Shown here in pieces: positions 46,447-57,356 of a stretch of 57,356 nucleotides of DNA. Positions within the stretch are counted from its first letter, which is position 1. Each line of letters starts with the position of its first letter. Source of the DNA: Magnaporthiopsis rhizophila (lineage: Eukaryota; Ascomycota; Sordariomycetes; Magnaporthales; Magnaporthaceae); contig PYSS01000166.1 in NCBI GenBank assembly GCA_003049465.1, positions 7,477 to 64,832 on the forward strand, given 5' to 3'. The notes under the pieces are model-generated. The model was given only the letters and a program-made list of their open reading frames with translations. It had not been told where the DNA came from and searched no databases. A program made the translations under genes and the position numbers.

Positions 46447-46533
46447 AAATATCGACATGGGACGTGCTATCAGCCGGTATCGGCTCGTCCCGAGGCGTGA
46501 TGATTTTGATTTATGCTATTAGGTATTTTTCGC
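46447..46533. repeat. island repeat B, copy 2
   Basis: It is collinear with 31931-32018, sharing GGCTCGTCCCG and the AT-rich stretch after it. Here it lies directly beside repeat A, whereas within the island the A and B partners are more than 3 kb apart. Confidence 0.65.
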
Positions 46534-46710
46534 CCCCCTGGGGGCGGTTCTTAGTAATGTGGGCCAACGTGAGAATGAGGCTGATGACGAAGCGAAGCGA
46601 GGAAGAGACCAAGCCGCCGGAGTGTCTTCCAGCCATGTGATGACGAGAGCGCCCAACATATACCCCTGGGCACAACACCCTCATCAGGCCCCGGTTCCGT
46701 CTAGCTGCTC

Positions 46711-48438
46711 CTAGTCTTCCCAGACGGGGAGGTCCAGGTCCACGACGATGGGCTTGTTGAACCTTTTACCACCCACGTGGGGATAGCTGCTCGCCATTAT
46801 GGCGCAGTTGACGATGCAAGTCTCCCGCCGGCCCATCCTGCCAAGAAGCGCTTCCCTGTCGCACCTGGCAGACTTTTCCGGGTCGCCGCCCACACCCAGA
46901 GTGCCAATCCCTGGAGTGGCGCCCTGGCACGTGGCGTGCGTCTCGCCAAGCACCCAGTTGGTCCCGCTTCCAGTCTCGGTAGGCTTGTCGACCAACATCC
47001 ACTCCCTGTCGTCGTCCTCCTGCTCGCCGCCGCAAGGTCCCGATGACGGCCCAACGCCGCCATCGTTGTCGAGTGGCTTCCGCCCGGTCCGCTCGTCGCC
47101 CGTCAAGTCCACGAGCGAGATTCTAGCCCCTCCGCCGCCTCCCTTGCCCGCGCCGGGGCCGCCGACAGAAGCCGGGTCTTCCCACGGCCGGTGAGCACCA
47201 TGGACCTCCATGAACCTGCCGTTGGCGGACCCTGGCCCTCCCTCGATGTCCCAACGCACAACTTCGGCTCCCCTGCCCTCGTGTACGTGTCCGCACACGA
47301 CGAGGCGCGGGCGCACGCGCCACAGCCTGCAACGCAAGGCCTCGCAGCCCGCCGAGCGCCGGCGGTCCGCCGCCTCATCACGGTGGCCGCGCGGTGGGCC
47401 ATGGGTCACCACCACGTCGGCAGACAGTGGGATCTCGGCCCAGATCTCTTCTGCACTGGGCCCGGGCAGATCTGGTTCAGTAGGTCGATTGCTATGCCGT
47501 CGACTTCCGAGTTGTGCCGCGATGGCTGCGACAACATCTCCTGTGGAGTCGGGATTACCGTCTGGGGTGGGCTGCAGCTGCTCAGCCGGCACAGATTCGA
47601 GAGCGGGCGGGACCGGCCGTTGCTCGCAGCGCTGGTGAGAAGCAGACTTTGAACCGGAGCCACGACGTCTGCTGCGCGATCGAGACCCGGTCCTGGTCTT
47701 GTACTTCTGAGCCTCGTCTGGGCCCGGAGGAGATGGCGATTGAGGCACCGAGCGTGGATAGCTAAAGGCCCAGAGCCCATCCCGGGGACTGTACGGAGAC
47801 CCAAACACTGTGAACTCTGTGTGCGGCCCCGAGGGACTGCCGAGCCGGACCTTTAAAGCGCTGTGCGCGAGGTAGATTATGGAGGGGCTTGACTCCAACA
47901 GGTCAAGGCACTCGGGGGGCGACTCGGGGCGTTGGTTGTGGAAGTAGATTCCATACTCCTTGTAGAAATCAGCGTCAAGTGTGATATCGTGATTCCCTGG
48001 GGAGTGACGAACAACCGGTCAGCACACGGGCGGACAACTATTTCTCCGCAAATTAGAGATGGGGCATGTGTTGTTTGTACCCGCGATCACAATCTTGGCC
48101 TCAAAATCCGCCTTCTCAAGCCATTGGACGGCTTTGATCAGCTATGTGCAGACCCGTCAGCGCTCGTTGGATACCTAGGTAGCCAGGGGACGAGGGTCCC
48201 CAGTCCACTGTCATGTCGAGCCAGGATCGCGAAGCGGCGTGTTTAGTACGGGACGTACCTCGGAAGAGGTGCCCTGGTTTGTCAAATCGCCAGCGTGGAT
48301 CAGAACGTCGCCCTTGGGCAGCTTGACGGCGTGGTTGTGGGTGTCGGAAACGCAGACGAATCTGGTCCGACGCAGCGCCGGCGATCTCGCCGTCTCCTTT
48401 GCTCGGTCTCCGTACCGCTTGATATCGGAACCGTCCAT
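46711..48438 (-). CDS. calcineurin-like metallophosphoesterase (MPPED-like)
   Basis: Three exons (48438-48259, 48141-48081 and 47996-46711) with in-phase GTACGT/GTACAA donors encode about 508 residues. All metallophosphoesterase blocks are present: SDTHNH (31-36), GDLTNQG (50-56), GNHD (81-84), VTHGPP (about 278-282) and GHVH (about 316-319). The dimetal site is therefore complete. Between GNHD and VTHGPP lies a large insert of roughly 100 residues rich in Ser/Arg/Pro (TRTGSRSRSRRRGSG), and a long acidic/Gly-rich insert follows GHVH. The relatives are MPPED1/MPPED2-like phosphodiesterases of broad, often unknown, substrate. The chosen ATG is preceded by TTTTCGCAG-CC, which could be an acceptor, so a 5' leader intron is possible. 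It marks the start of conserved sequence right of the island. Confidence 0.8.
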
Positions 48439-50878
48439 GGCTGCGAAAAGAGGCAAGAGAAATCCAAAGGTGAATGTCAAATACTGCTATGGATAGGAAA
48501 GTAATGCGGTTCATGAATCTCTGGTGATCAATCTCGGCTCAAATTATCGAATACCTAAAGACGGCTGGAAAGGCCATAGGTCGTTGGGGTTGGGAAGTCT
48601 TGTGATCTGTGATGGAATGCCAGCCTGGTTGGTCGGTGCCCTGGTGTTTGTTTTGGTCATCCAAATTCAGGCAGCAGGCGCAACCAACCGACGGCATCCG
48701 CACGGGCCAATGATGATCAACATCTGCAGCGCCACGGCGGAAGCTCCTATGCACATTGCAACTATGGCGCAAGACAAAGAAAGACACGCCAACGCCTCAC
48801 TTCGGACCCTGCCGGCGGTGAATCAAAAGCAAGGGATTCCATGCTGCTTGTCTTGCTTTTGAGGGAAGTAAAGATGTCTCGGATATAGGTCTCGCTGCAG
48901 GCATTGTCGCCAAACCGTGCAACGAACCGTAAACTTCGAGAACTGCGCCTCCAAGATGAGGCCTGAAGAGAGCAAGCAAATCTTCGATCGGATTCTAAGC
49001 AAGGCACGGGCCCCGATAGCACTGCGGACTTTTCAATGCGTTGTTCCTGACTGGCAGCCGAGCAAATGAGGCGGCCACGGGTCGGTGAATTGAACCAGCT
49101 CCAATCGCGGCCTTTTGAGCTGCAGCATCCCGTGTGGCGAGGCCTCGTGCAGCAGGAACCACTGGCTCGGAAGTCCCCCGTCGGGCCTCTCCGCCTCCCT
49201 GTTTTCGTCGGCTGGTCCGTTGAGACCCCCTTTTTTCCGAGAGTTCGCAGGCGTGACCGTTTGGCATTCAGTGCGCGTGCCCCGCTTCACCCCCCTTTTT
49301 CTGCTCCCTCGCGCTCGCTTCTCTATGGCGCACATCTCGGCTGCACTGATGAGCGGGCAGCTTGGACATCGAGGGATCTGGAACCACCGGCAAAGGCACA
49401 ACATGCAACGGCAAAGCTTCGTCACGCTCCCAACAGCAGCAGCCAGCCACCTGCACAGCGCCCACCGCCTTCTGCACCCGAGGCGGGGGCTGGCTGCCAG
49501 GTGTGCCTCAGTCAATGGTGGTTGAATGCCGGCCTGTCCCTGACCTTGTTTGTTGACGTGGGCTCGCTCGAGCTTGTTGCTCGCCTCGCCTTCAGTGCGC
49601 ACGGCGCACGGTGGGGCGTATGGGATTGCAGGCCACACGGCGCAGGCTGCCCCCTTCATGCGTCGGCCTCTCTCCGCCGCCGGCATTGCTCACAATAGCA
49701 GCCAACTCCACCACTAATCTTCCGAAGAGAAAGCAATTGAAGACGGCGACCGGGCCATTATTCTCTCGACGTGCCATAGGAACACGCCCGCGCCCCAGGC
49801 CGTCCGCATCCGCGATGGCGGAGGGCGGAGGGCTGGGAGCCAACATGTTGTGACGTCGACTGCGTCGTTTGTGCACTGTTCGATTTCTGTTTTGACGATG
49901 CAGGTCTGGTGCACAACCCAGACGCGATTGGACTGCCGGGAAGCAAAACAGTGATAAAAGCCAGACCCATCAGCGACCGAGCGAGTGGCTCGCAACGTTC
50001 GCTTCATCTTGCACCCCTGTAGCTCCCCAACCCCGTGCCTCCAGTTCCTCCCCAGGAAGCAAGCTAGCGCCGCAGCCAATTTGGCTCGGTCGGAATTGGT
50101 GGGTCCACCCCGTCCTTTGCGACTACCCTCCAGCTCCAGGCTTGTTCCCGCGATCCATCTGCCCCATAACTGCTGGCTGGCTGGAGGAAAAAATCGCCCA
50201 AGAAGTACTAACAGCAAACGGCCCAGCCACGCCAGCCTTCTCCCTGATCGATAGGGTCTCCAATCGCGACGGCACAGCGCGACACGACGACACCAGCCGG
50301 CATCGCCGCCGCAGCCCAGCGTGCCATCCCGTCATCAGGACGGCCAACGAGCGAGCTGACGACGGCCGGCCCCTGACCACCGTCTTTTGTTGACCTTGAC
50401 TGTCGTTCACCGAAGCCTTCCCTCGATTTGCTACTCAACCGGCTCACCATCGTCACCATCACCCACCAAACCAAGTCGCGCCTCCCGGCAAATTGGTGCT
50501 ACCGACATCTGGCAACCGCAGCCTACATGCGGGTTAGACTTTTCATTGTGCCGTGCCAGAAAGCATCGACCGCTTGCCTGGTGCGATAGCCCAAATCTAA
50601 TTTCCCGGGTTTCTTCCTTCAACAACAGCCAACACATCTGACGCCCACCACACCAAATCCTTCAACGTCCGAGAGCCGCGATTGGGCCAGCAGAGGCCCC
50701 GGCAAACAAGCAGTGGCAGAAACAAAGCAAAAGCAGAAGGATTTAGAGACGGGAGATTCACGATTGGCCTCGCAGTCCCCAAATCCGTGCACTCGAGCCG
50801 GCTGAGTTGACGCTCGGCTAGGCCAAGCACCGTCGGCGTGTAGTCGTCTCACCTGCGACGCTCCTTCGCGAGGGCACC
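48439..50878. other. 2.4-kb divergent intergenic region, MPPE to TeaR
   Basis: Frames on both strands around 49.0-49.7 kb are mutually antisense and without motifs. The right half is C/A- and CT-rich and probably holds a long TeaR promoter/leader. No gene is supported. Confidence 0.5.
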
Positions 50879-52867
50879 ATGACGGCCATGTCGGCCGCCC
50901 CGACTGCGGCTTCCGGCTTCACTCCACCGAGCAGCTCCCACGGCAGTGGCAGTAGCAACGTGAACGGAAACGGCTACGCGTGGAACGGCAGCTACTCCAC
51001 GGCCGAAAATGACGAGGTGAGTGGAGACGACCACGAGGCACAAGACACGTCCCGTCGAGCTACCGCGTTTGCATCGGCCCGTTCTACATTCCAGCACCCC
51101 TTCTAGAACCTCCATCCCGCTGCGGCTTCTCCGTGAGACCTGCCACTGCTCCTGCCGTCTTCCGCTGCTTCGGAACTGGTTGTGCGTGCTGCTGCCGCAG
51201 GACAGGCTTCATGGAATTGATCCATAGCATTTGATAAGATAAAAAAGACACTGACACGCGCCGCAACGCTCCCCTGCGCCTTCCCCTTCCTCTAGGACTC
51301 GATGCATTACAGAAAGACGGTCAACCGCTATGACGCGACAAACGGGCATCAGATGTCACCGCTGATCTCACAGAACGGATACTCGCCATCGGATTCGCCT
51401 GTCGCCCCCACGCCGAAAGATAGCGATTCCAACCTTGCGGGCATGGCCGCAGCTGCCTACGTCTCGCCCCCGTACGGCTCAAGTGCCGTCAAATCCCCTT
51501 CAACAAAAGACAACGCCACCGTCTCCTCGGACAGCCTGCCAGACACATACAGAAACAGCAGAGGCACCAAGCGCCTGACGGGAGAGGTCAGTCCCACTGG
51601 GAGCTTCGGCGGCTTGCCAGACGACTCGAAATGGATCCATAGAGACAAGCTGGCTCGAATAGAAAGCGAGGAGCTGCAGGCCGCCGGCATCTTTCTCTCG
51701 GCACCACGCTCGCACAGCCGGCCGCGGCACGCCACGCAAGAACGACCGAGCGCCACTAGGAAGACATCGGACGCCGACCTGCACGGCTCTTCGAGGCCGC
51801 GCAAGAACTCCTCGGCCATCGCCGGTTCGACGAGCTCTGGGGATCCCAGGCCTCAAGGAGGCGCGGCCAACTGGGACTTGAGGTTGCCGGAAGAGATTGC
51901 CGAGGCCGAGGAGGCGAATTATTGGACGTCTGTGAACGGCATGAAGGGCTCATCGCGGATCCCCGTGGCCAAAGTGAGCCCGGTGCCCATACCATCCGAT
52001 GTTCTGGAGCGCGATGTTCCCGCGAGGCGAAGGCGGGATAGCAGCCCCAATGACGAAGGCGCGGACATCAAGATGCCGAGGACACGAGCAAGGAGCAGTA
52101 GCGCCAGCACCAAGCTCGAGGCAGCAGCCAACACCGCCGTCGGCAGCACTCCCCAGCCGAAGCGCACCGCAACCGACTCATCGCCCAAAAAAGCCACCAA
52201 CGGCTCGCCGCCGAGGAAAGCGGCCAGCGTCAGGAAAGGGTCCGGGAAGTCTGGAACCGGGCGACAAAAGACGCGCGGCGCACCCAGCAAGGACTCGACC
52301 AGCAGCGCGTCCGGTACCACGCGACCGTCTACGAGATCGGGCGACCGTGAGCTCTCGACGGCGTCTCCAGTCAACAACACGCGCGCGCCCGAGGGCGACC
52401 CGCCGTGGATGGTTTCGGCGTACAAGCCGGACCCGAGGCTGCCTCCGGATCAGCAGCTCCTTCCCACCGTCGCTAAGAGGCTACAGCAAGAAAAGTGGGA
52501 GCGCGAGGGCAAGTTTGGAAACATTTACGACAGGGAGTTTAGGCCGCTCACAGACGAGGGATTCCTATCGCCGCCCGATCCCAAGGACAAGGCCAACCCC
52601 GAGCCGACTGAGAAGCCGGAGGAGAAGGCGGAAGACTGGCCTCTGAAAGCCGAGCCCAAGAGCCCCACGGCCCCCTCACTCCGCCAGCAGCGGACGGGAT
52701 CCTATTCCACCATCCCCAAAGTTCAGGACCCTCCTCAGAGCCCGGTTCCGCCATCTAGGGGCAACGGGGCGCCCGGACAGCCGTCTCCTTTGATACGCGT
52801 CCCGGACGTTCCGGACGACGATGCGAGGAAGGAGAAGAAGGGCTGCATGTGCTGCATCGTCATGTGA
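50879..52867 (+). CDS. teaR: TeaR/Mod5-like prenylated cell-end marker receptor
   Basis: Two exons (50879-51016 and 51296-52867), separated by a 279-nt intron with GTGAGT, ACTGACAC and CTCTAG, encode 569 residues. Most of the protein is Ser/Pro/Lys-rich and disordered. The conserved block WIHRDKLARIESEELQAAG starts at about residue 159 and is characteristic of Mod5/TeaR. A second conserved area near the C-terminal third carries PPWMVSAYKPDPRLPPDQQL and WEREGKFGNIYDREF. The protein ends KKGCMCCIVM, a CaaX box (CIVM) with two extra cysteines just before it and basic residues upstream. This fits farnesylation plus a second lipid or charge anchor. In Aspergillus nidulans and fission yeast the protein anchors Tea1/TeaA at hyphal or cell tips and steers microtubule-guided polarity. 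Confidence 0.8.
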
Positions 52868-55800
52868 TGGCGCTGCTGCTATTGCCAAAGGCGTCTCTGT
52901 TCTCGAACTGCCCCAGCACGCCGCCGCCCGAACTTGAGGCTGCCCTGCATGCCGCCAAGACATCGGATTTCCGTACATAGATTGTTCTCTTACACCACTC
53001 TTGACGACCCTCACGGGCGACAAGGGCCGCTGAAGCCCCTGGCACGATACCCACAACTCGCCTGCAAACAGACGCTCATCTCATCACGGTGTAGTCAAGT
53101 CACCGCTACCCGGATTCGTCAGTTTGGCCATCAAGCGCTCATCCATCCATGGCCCATCACCCGCCCAAGTGAACTCACATCCTCTTTCTCAAGCTCGCCC
53201 TCGCCAGGGTTCTTCTCGGCTCCTACGACTTACGATTGTTATCCTTGTTTTTTTACACCTCTTTGCCAAACCTTCGATTCGCAGATCTCAACGCCGGTGT
53301 AATTATCATCTCTCACGTACCCCTCCCTCACACCCCACACCCACAAAGCCATAGACGGCACTCTTTTCTTTGATTCTTGCTTATCTTGCTTTCTACCCGG
53401 CTTTCTCTTTTTCGATTCGCCACTTTTCCAACCCCGTTCAAGCGTGCTTTCCATACCTGGAGTTCTACTTTGCTTCACAGGCAGCCCCCTCCGGGGAGTC
53501 GATGCTTCTCTTCGGGAGTTCAAACGGAGTTTTAGTCGGTCAAAAATCAGGAGTCCCCGCGAGGCTCTTCTGATCTAGTCGAGTCTCGGGTCACCCCTCA
53601 ATATCCTATGGGTTCTCACGAAAGCCCGTCCTGTTCATGTTATTTTTTTTCTTTGTCCAGTTACATACCACCATCATTTTATCCGTCTATCTTCGACCTC
53701 GTGAATATCTTTATCTCTGGCCCTCTCATTGTTTCGATATTTTGCATGGCCAGTCTTGATTGGGAGGGAGTTTCTTTTTTCTTTGCCGTTACATGGAAGC
53801 AGCTATCCGTTCAATTTCCTATCAGACCCTGTCTCTTGTCCCGCTCGTAAAAGCCCATCTTGTCTTTGCTTGTCGTTTTGTTGGCTTCTCCGTGGCCAAC
53901 TGAGCCATATGCATATTATTACCTCTATTCTGGAGGTGGGCTCATGATCGCTAAACCTCGCGACGGGACGATCTCCCGAGACATGTATTCTTGGCTGTCT
54001 TGGGTTAGAGATTGAACCAGGACAGTCGTCGAAACTAGCTGTCTCTTTCTATTCTTGATTTTCCCTTTCCACTTCCTTCCTGTCCCGAGATCTGGGAGAC
54101 ATGCCATGATGCAGTGGGCTTTTATACCCACACCTACACGCTGAGAATGGAAATTGGTCTTTGTCGCCGTCATGGGACAACGGCCACGCTTTTTATTGTC
54201 TCGGGGCTGCCTTGACGGGCAGTCGCACCAGAGCCAGCACCCATGTTGTTCCTCCTACCTCAGGGCGTCAAAAATGCAAATCCTTGCAGCATGTTGATCA
54301 TTTGACGCTGCTGTTCGTTCAGGTTGATTTTGATTTTTGCCCCGAGTGTTTTGTCTCCCTCACCCTCCGTCTCATGTATATACAGAAGGCACAATGGGAC
54401 AGGTTGGAGAGTTCGGGAAGACAGCTGTGCCGAAACGCCGAAGAGACAGGCCTCTTTGACTGTCGCACCTGTTTATAAGCGGCAACATCCCGGCCGGGAG
54501 GACGCTGCATCGTGCCTAGATGCCGAACAGCAGGCCACTCGGTCGGACGGGGGCGGTTTCGGGGTCTGAAAATGAATTAGAACCAAGATGGTGTACTGGT
54601 CGATAATGAAGCGCTCTTCACTGGTCGAGCAGGCAACCAACCGCCTCGAAATAATCGGGGTGATCAAAAGTTTCGTGGAAAGATCTGTTTCGGCCATGGG
54701 CTGCTGTGCTGGGTCATGGCAGCAAGGACTGCTAAGTTTCTTAGCATCCAAAGCGCCCTTTGCCGCACCACCTACCTCTGTCTACCTATATATCTTCCTC
54801 CTTCAACCTTCGCTAGTATACCACGTAACCACGCCGAGATGGGATAACAATCATAGGCGAAAGCGTTCGATACCTCACGTCGATGCTGCAGCGTTCTGTC
54901 GTCGGGATCCGGCCGCCTCTGCGCAGCGACTCCTCTAATCCAGATGCTTTTACCGCCTTGCCTTGTTTTGCTTTGCCACACGATCCGGAAATGCCACATT
55001 GCCCCGCTTCTCGCCCTGCACCAGCCCAGGAGCACTGTATCCCGCGAGTGTCCCTTGGTCGTCTGCCTGCCTGCCTGCCTGCCTGCCCCCTCCTCGGCCG
55101 CGACAAGAGCAACGCCGATGCCTGCTTCCGTACCTGCCGGACGAGACGGCACAGCTGTCGTGCGCCGCGTTGAGCACGGCTATGTTAGCACGCGCGGACC
55201 GCGCGGGGGAGGGACCTCGGTTGAGTGGGCTGCCCGCTTGCTACGGCGCAGGCCTCCCCATGGCCGTCGACCTAGCCGGCGCCGGGAATGTCTTCTTGGG
55301 CGGGTTTGTGCTCTGGGACTCTAGGCGGCGAGACTCGAGATTTCCCCGAGGGAGGCGGCAGTCCAGGGTGCTGCTTCGGCCGGATTTTCCTCGGGAAACA
55401 CAGCCTTACCAAACGGGCACCCGCCAGCCGGTGACTCTCGCGAGTGGGAGAATGGCGCCGTTTATCGTGCGTGGCCGTCCGATTTCAAACCAGGACTCGC
55501 CGCGGCAGGCGATAGTTTGTAATCGTCCATGACACACTAAAAAATACATTGGCCGTGTTCCGGTACGCTTACGCAGCGGCCACCGCACCCTCAGACGTCC
55601 GGTAATATTCAATTCCATAGCCGGCGATGATCAAGTCGCCGCCTTTGGGTGGCAACGGTGCAGCTGGAGTCTGTAACTGGCTGATAGCCCAACTTTATCG
55701 CCCTTGCTCTTTCCATGCCGACGCCCGCACATTGTGACGCCTACAAAGGTCGCCATGTTCTCGAGCGCCGCCACCGCCCTTGGACAGCGAGGGCGCCTGC

Positions 55801-57356
55801 ATTGAAGCCAAACATCGAGCCTGGGCGTCCCCCGGCCAAGTAGATACAGTCGGCTTCATATAGGCGCCGGCCACCAGGATCCAGGCCCCTTGGAGGTCGT
55901 ATCGTATCGGCAAGGGTCCGGTCATTAATACGCGCGCTCACCAGTGTAGGGGAGCTTGTGGGTCGCTGTTTGTCTACGACGGCGCCTCAACGATTTCGTC
56001 TCCGCTAAAGACGACTAGGTGGCTGAGTGACAAGGCGCAAGGGTGAGTGATGACCAGGCGTGTCAGACAAGGAGGAGATGGCGTACGCCATTGTAGTTGG
56101 GAGTAGATCCCAACGTGTCTACTAGCTGCGAAGTTACGTCCACGTGATAGTGATAGGTATCAAGCTACAGCCGACCCGATCGCGAGCGTCCACAGGTACC
56201 GGCTACCTACTCGCACTAGATCAACTGAAGCCCGAAGTAAACATTTAGGAATACCAGGCGTTGAGCATGGTTACAATCAAGCACACTTGATTCGCGGCGA
56301 GGATGGCGTTTACAGTTTCGAGAGCTACAAGCAACGTTCAGTCAGGGAGAATGTGTCCGCCAGCATACTCTAATCAACATGATTTATTTGTCGGCAACGT
56401 TAATTGCTATCAGCGAGAATCCACCATCCCAAACTCATATATCCAACCGAGGCGGGCAGACTGCATTGGGCATGGAAAAAGCGGAAACCAGTGGCGGCAA
56501 TAGCAGTTAAAAACAGAGAACCTATAACATACAACAGCATCTGTAGCACTCATCCGATTAAATGAACCCATAAAGGCAGCATCGGAAGTATCTGGCTCCC
56601 CGCGCCGGGCTGCACATGGGGCAAGGAACTTTAAATACGTGAATACTACCTCCAGATCCCGAGCACAGATGACTCGCCGGGTACTACGGTATATGTAGAC
56701 GTATATATAGACGGGCGACTCCTAACACGCCGGGGATAACTGGTCGCAAAATGGTCATGCTGTCCAACCGACCCCTCGTGTTCGTCGTCTATCTCCCAAG
56801 GAAGGTGCGCACGGATCTTGGGGCTCCATTGGGATAGCTTCTGGTGGATAGCGTCACTTTCAGGAGAGCATTAAGCTGCAATTGCGTGCTCCACAATCCT
56901 TGGCTATCAAGCTGTTCCCTGGGGCCTACCATCAAGGTCCTCTGGACGAGTACAGCTGCAGGACAGATGACGGGTCAGGCCAGTGTCAAGAGCGCTATAT
57001 GGCCGACAAGCTTCGGTGCCATTTGCCATATGCCAGCTGATAAGAATAGGGCGTACGTGCGTGATACACGAAAGCCCTGGTGTGGCGTGCTGCTAGCGGC
57101 AGACAGACCTCGAGACCCCTCTACCCTGAAGAGGAGCTTCAAGCCGCCCAGGTCCCAGGTATGTAACAGAGGGTGACAGTACGCCCAGGCCAGTCTCAGA
57201 GGAAAAGAGAATAGAGGTAAGGGGCCAAGTCTCGCATGCCCGAGTCGTGTGCCGGTGGAGATAGCACGTAGCCTTTTCAGACGGTGGCGAGGGACGAGAG
57301 GCATTTTGGCATGATGTTGCTACAGCTGCACGTCTCGTCGAGTCGACGGGCTGCCC
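52868..57356. other. 3' flank of TeaR and distal intergenic DNA
   Basis: The first kilobase or so probably includes the TeaR 3' UTR. No complete gene is visible to the window end. Two minus-strand coding-like scraps, at 55741-55941 (YEADCIYLAGGRPGSMFGFN) and about 55575-55687 (GGDLIIAGYGIEYYRTSEGA), could be exons or remnants of one gene that I cannot identify. The last 1.4 kb is AT-richer and featureless. Confidence 0.4.
55063..55087. repeat. (CTGC)n tetranucleotide microsatellite
   Basis: About six tandem CTGC units in intergenic DNA. Confidence 0.95.

Larger units (their letters stand above)
45804..46710. other. right border of the immunity island, carrying repeats A and B
   Basis: No gene is supported. 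Two island repeats lie next to each other here (A at 46233-46392, B at 46447-46533), each matching a separate site inside the island. The conserved metallophosphoesterase gene starts the right flank just beyond. Confidence 0.5.

Noticed and set aside
55063..55087. (CTGC)n and (CTAC)n arrays considered as telomeric or CRISPR-like repeats
   Set aside because: They are plain microsatellites with no spacers and do not match the fungal telomere unit TTAGGG.

Overview
The window looks like nuclear DNA from a filamentous ascomycete, probably a Sordariomycete. This rests on GC-rich DNA, short introns (about 50-100 nt) with GTRNGT donors, CTRAY branch sites and YAG acceptors, long pyrimidine-rich leaders, and fungus-restricted families (HET, SesA, DUF7708, DUF7025-AAA+, TeaR/Mod5). 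The species cannot be named from the sequence alone. No tRNA, rRNA, CRISPR or intact transposon was found.

Conserved genes lie at both ends and look intact. On the left are EME1 (5.4-8.0 kb, + strand), a secreted LicD-family protein (15.2-16.1 kb, +) and a wax-synthase/MBOAT-like membrane protein (18.0-19.2 kb, -). On the right are a calcineurin-like metallophosphoesterase (46.7-48.4 kb, -) and the prenylated cell-end receptor TeaR/Mod5 (50.9-52.9 kb, +). Long stretches without a supportable gene separate them.

Between about 21 and 46.5 kb lies a dense island of fungal self/non-self and innate-immunity-type genes. In order they are: an ankyrin protein (+), a DUF7708 STAND-like protein (-), a DUF7025-AAA+ ATPase (+), a wrecked HET gene (-), a nearly intact HET gene (-), a Pro-rich/coiled-coil gene with several stops (-), a NACHT-ankyrin NLR (+), and two divergently transcribed SesA-domain proteins (- and +). 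Many island genes read as coding across consecutive exons but carry frameshifts or in-frame stops. The flanking genes do not. The island is therefore either a decaying incompatibility/NLR locus or, less likely, a badly assembled stretch.

The most notable system is at 39.2-45.8 kb. The NLR begins with a Gly/Asn/Gln-rich motif, and both SesA proteins end with the same motif. Seventeen positions align without gaps in all three, and eight are identical (N-x3-G-x-Q-x4-G-x-GDQN). This is the architecture of fungal amyloid signalling, in which an NLR carries the motif at its N-terminus and neighbouring effectors carry it at their C-terminus (HET-S/NWD2, the Nectria 'secteur' sigma element, HELLP). 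Here the two putative effectors are intact, while the receptor carries four apparent frameshifts downstream of its NACHT domain.
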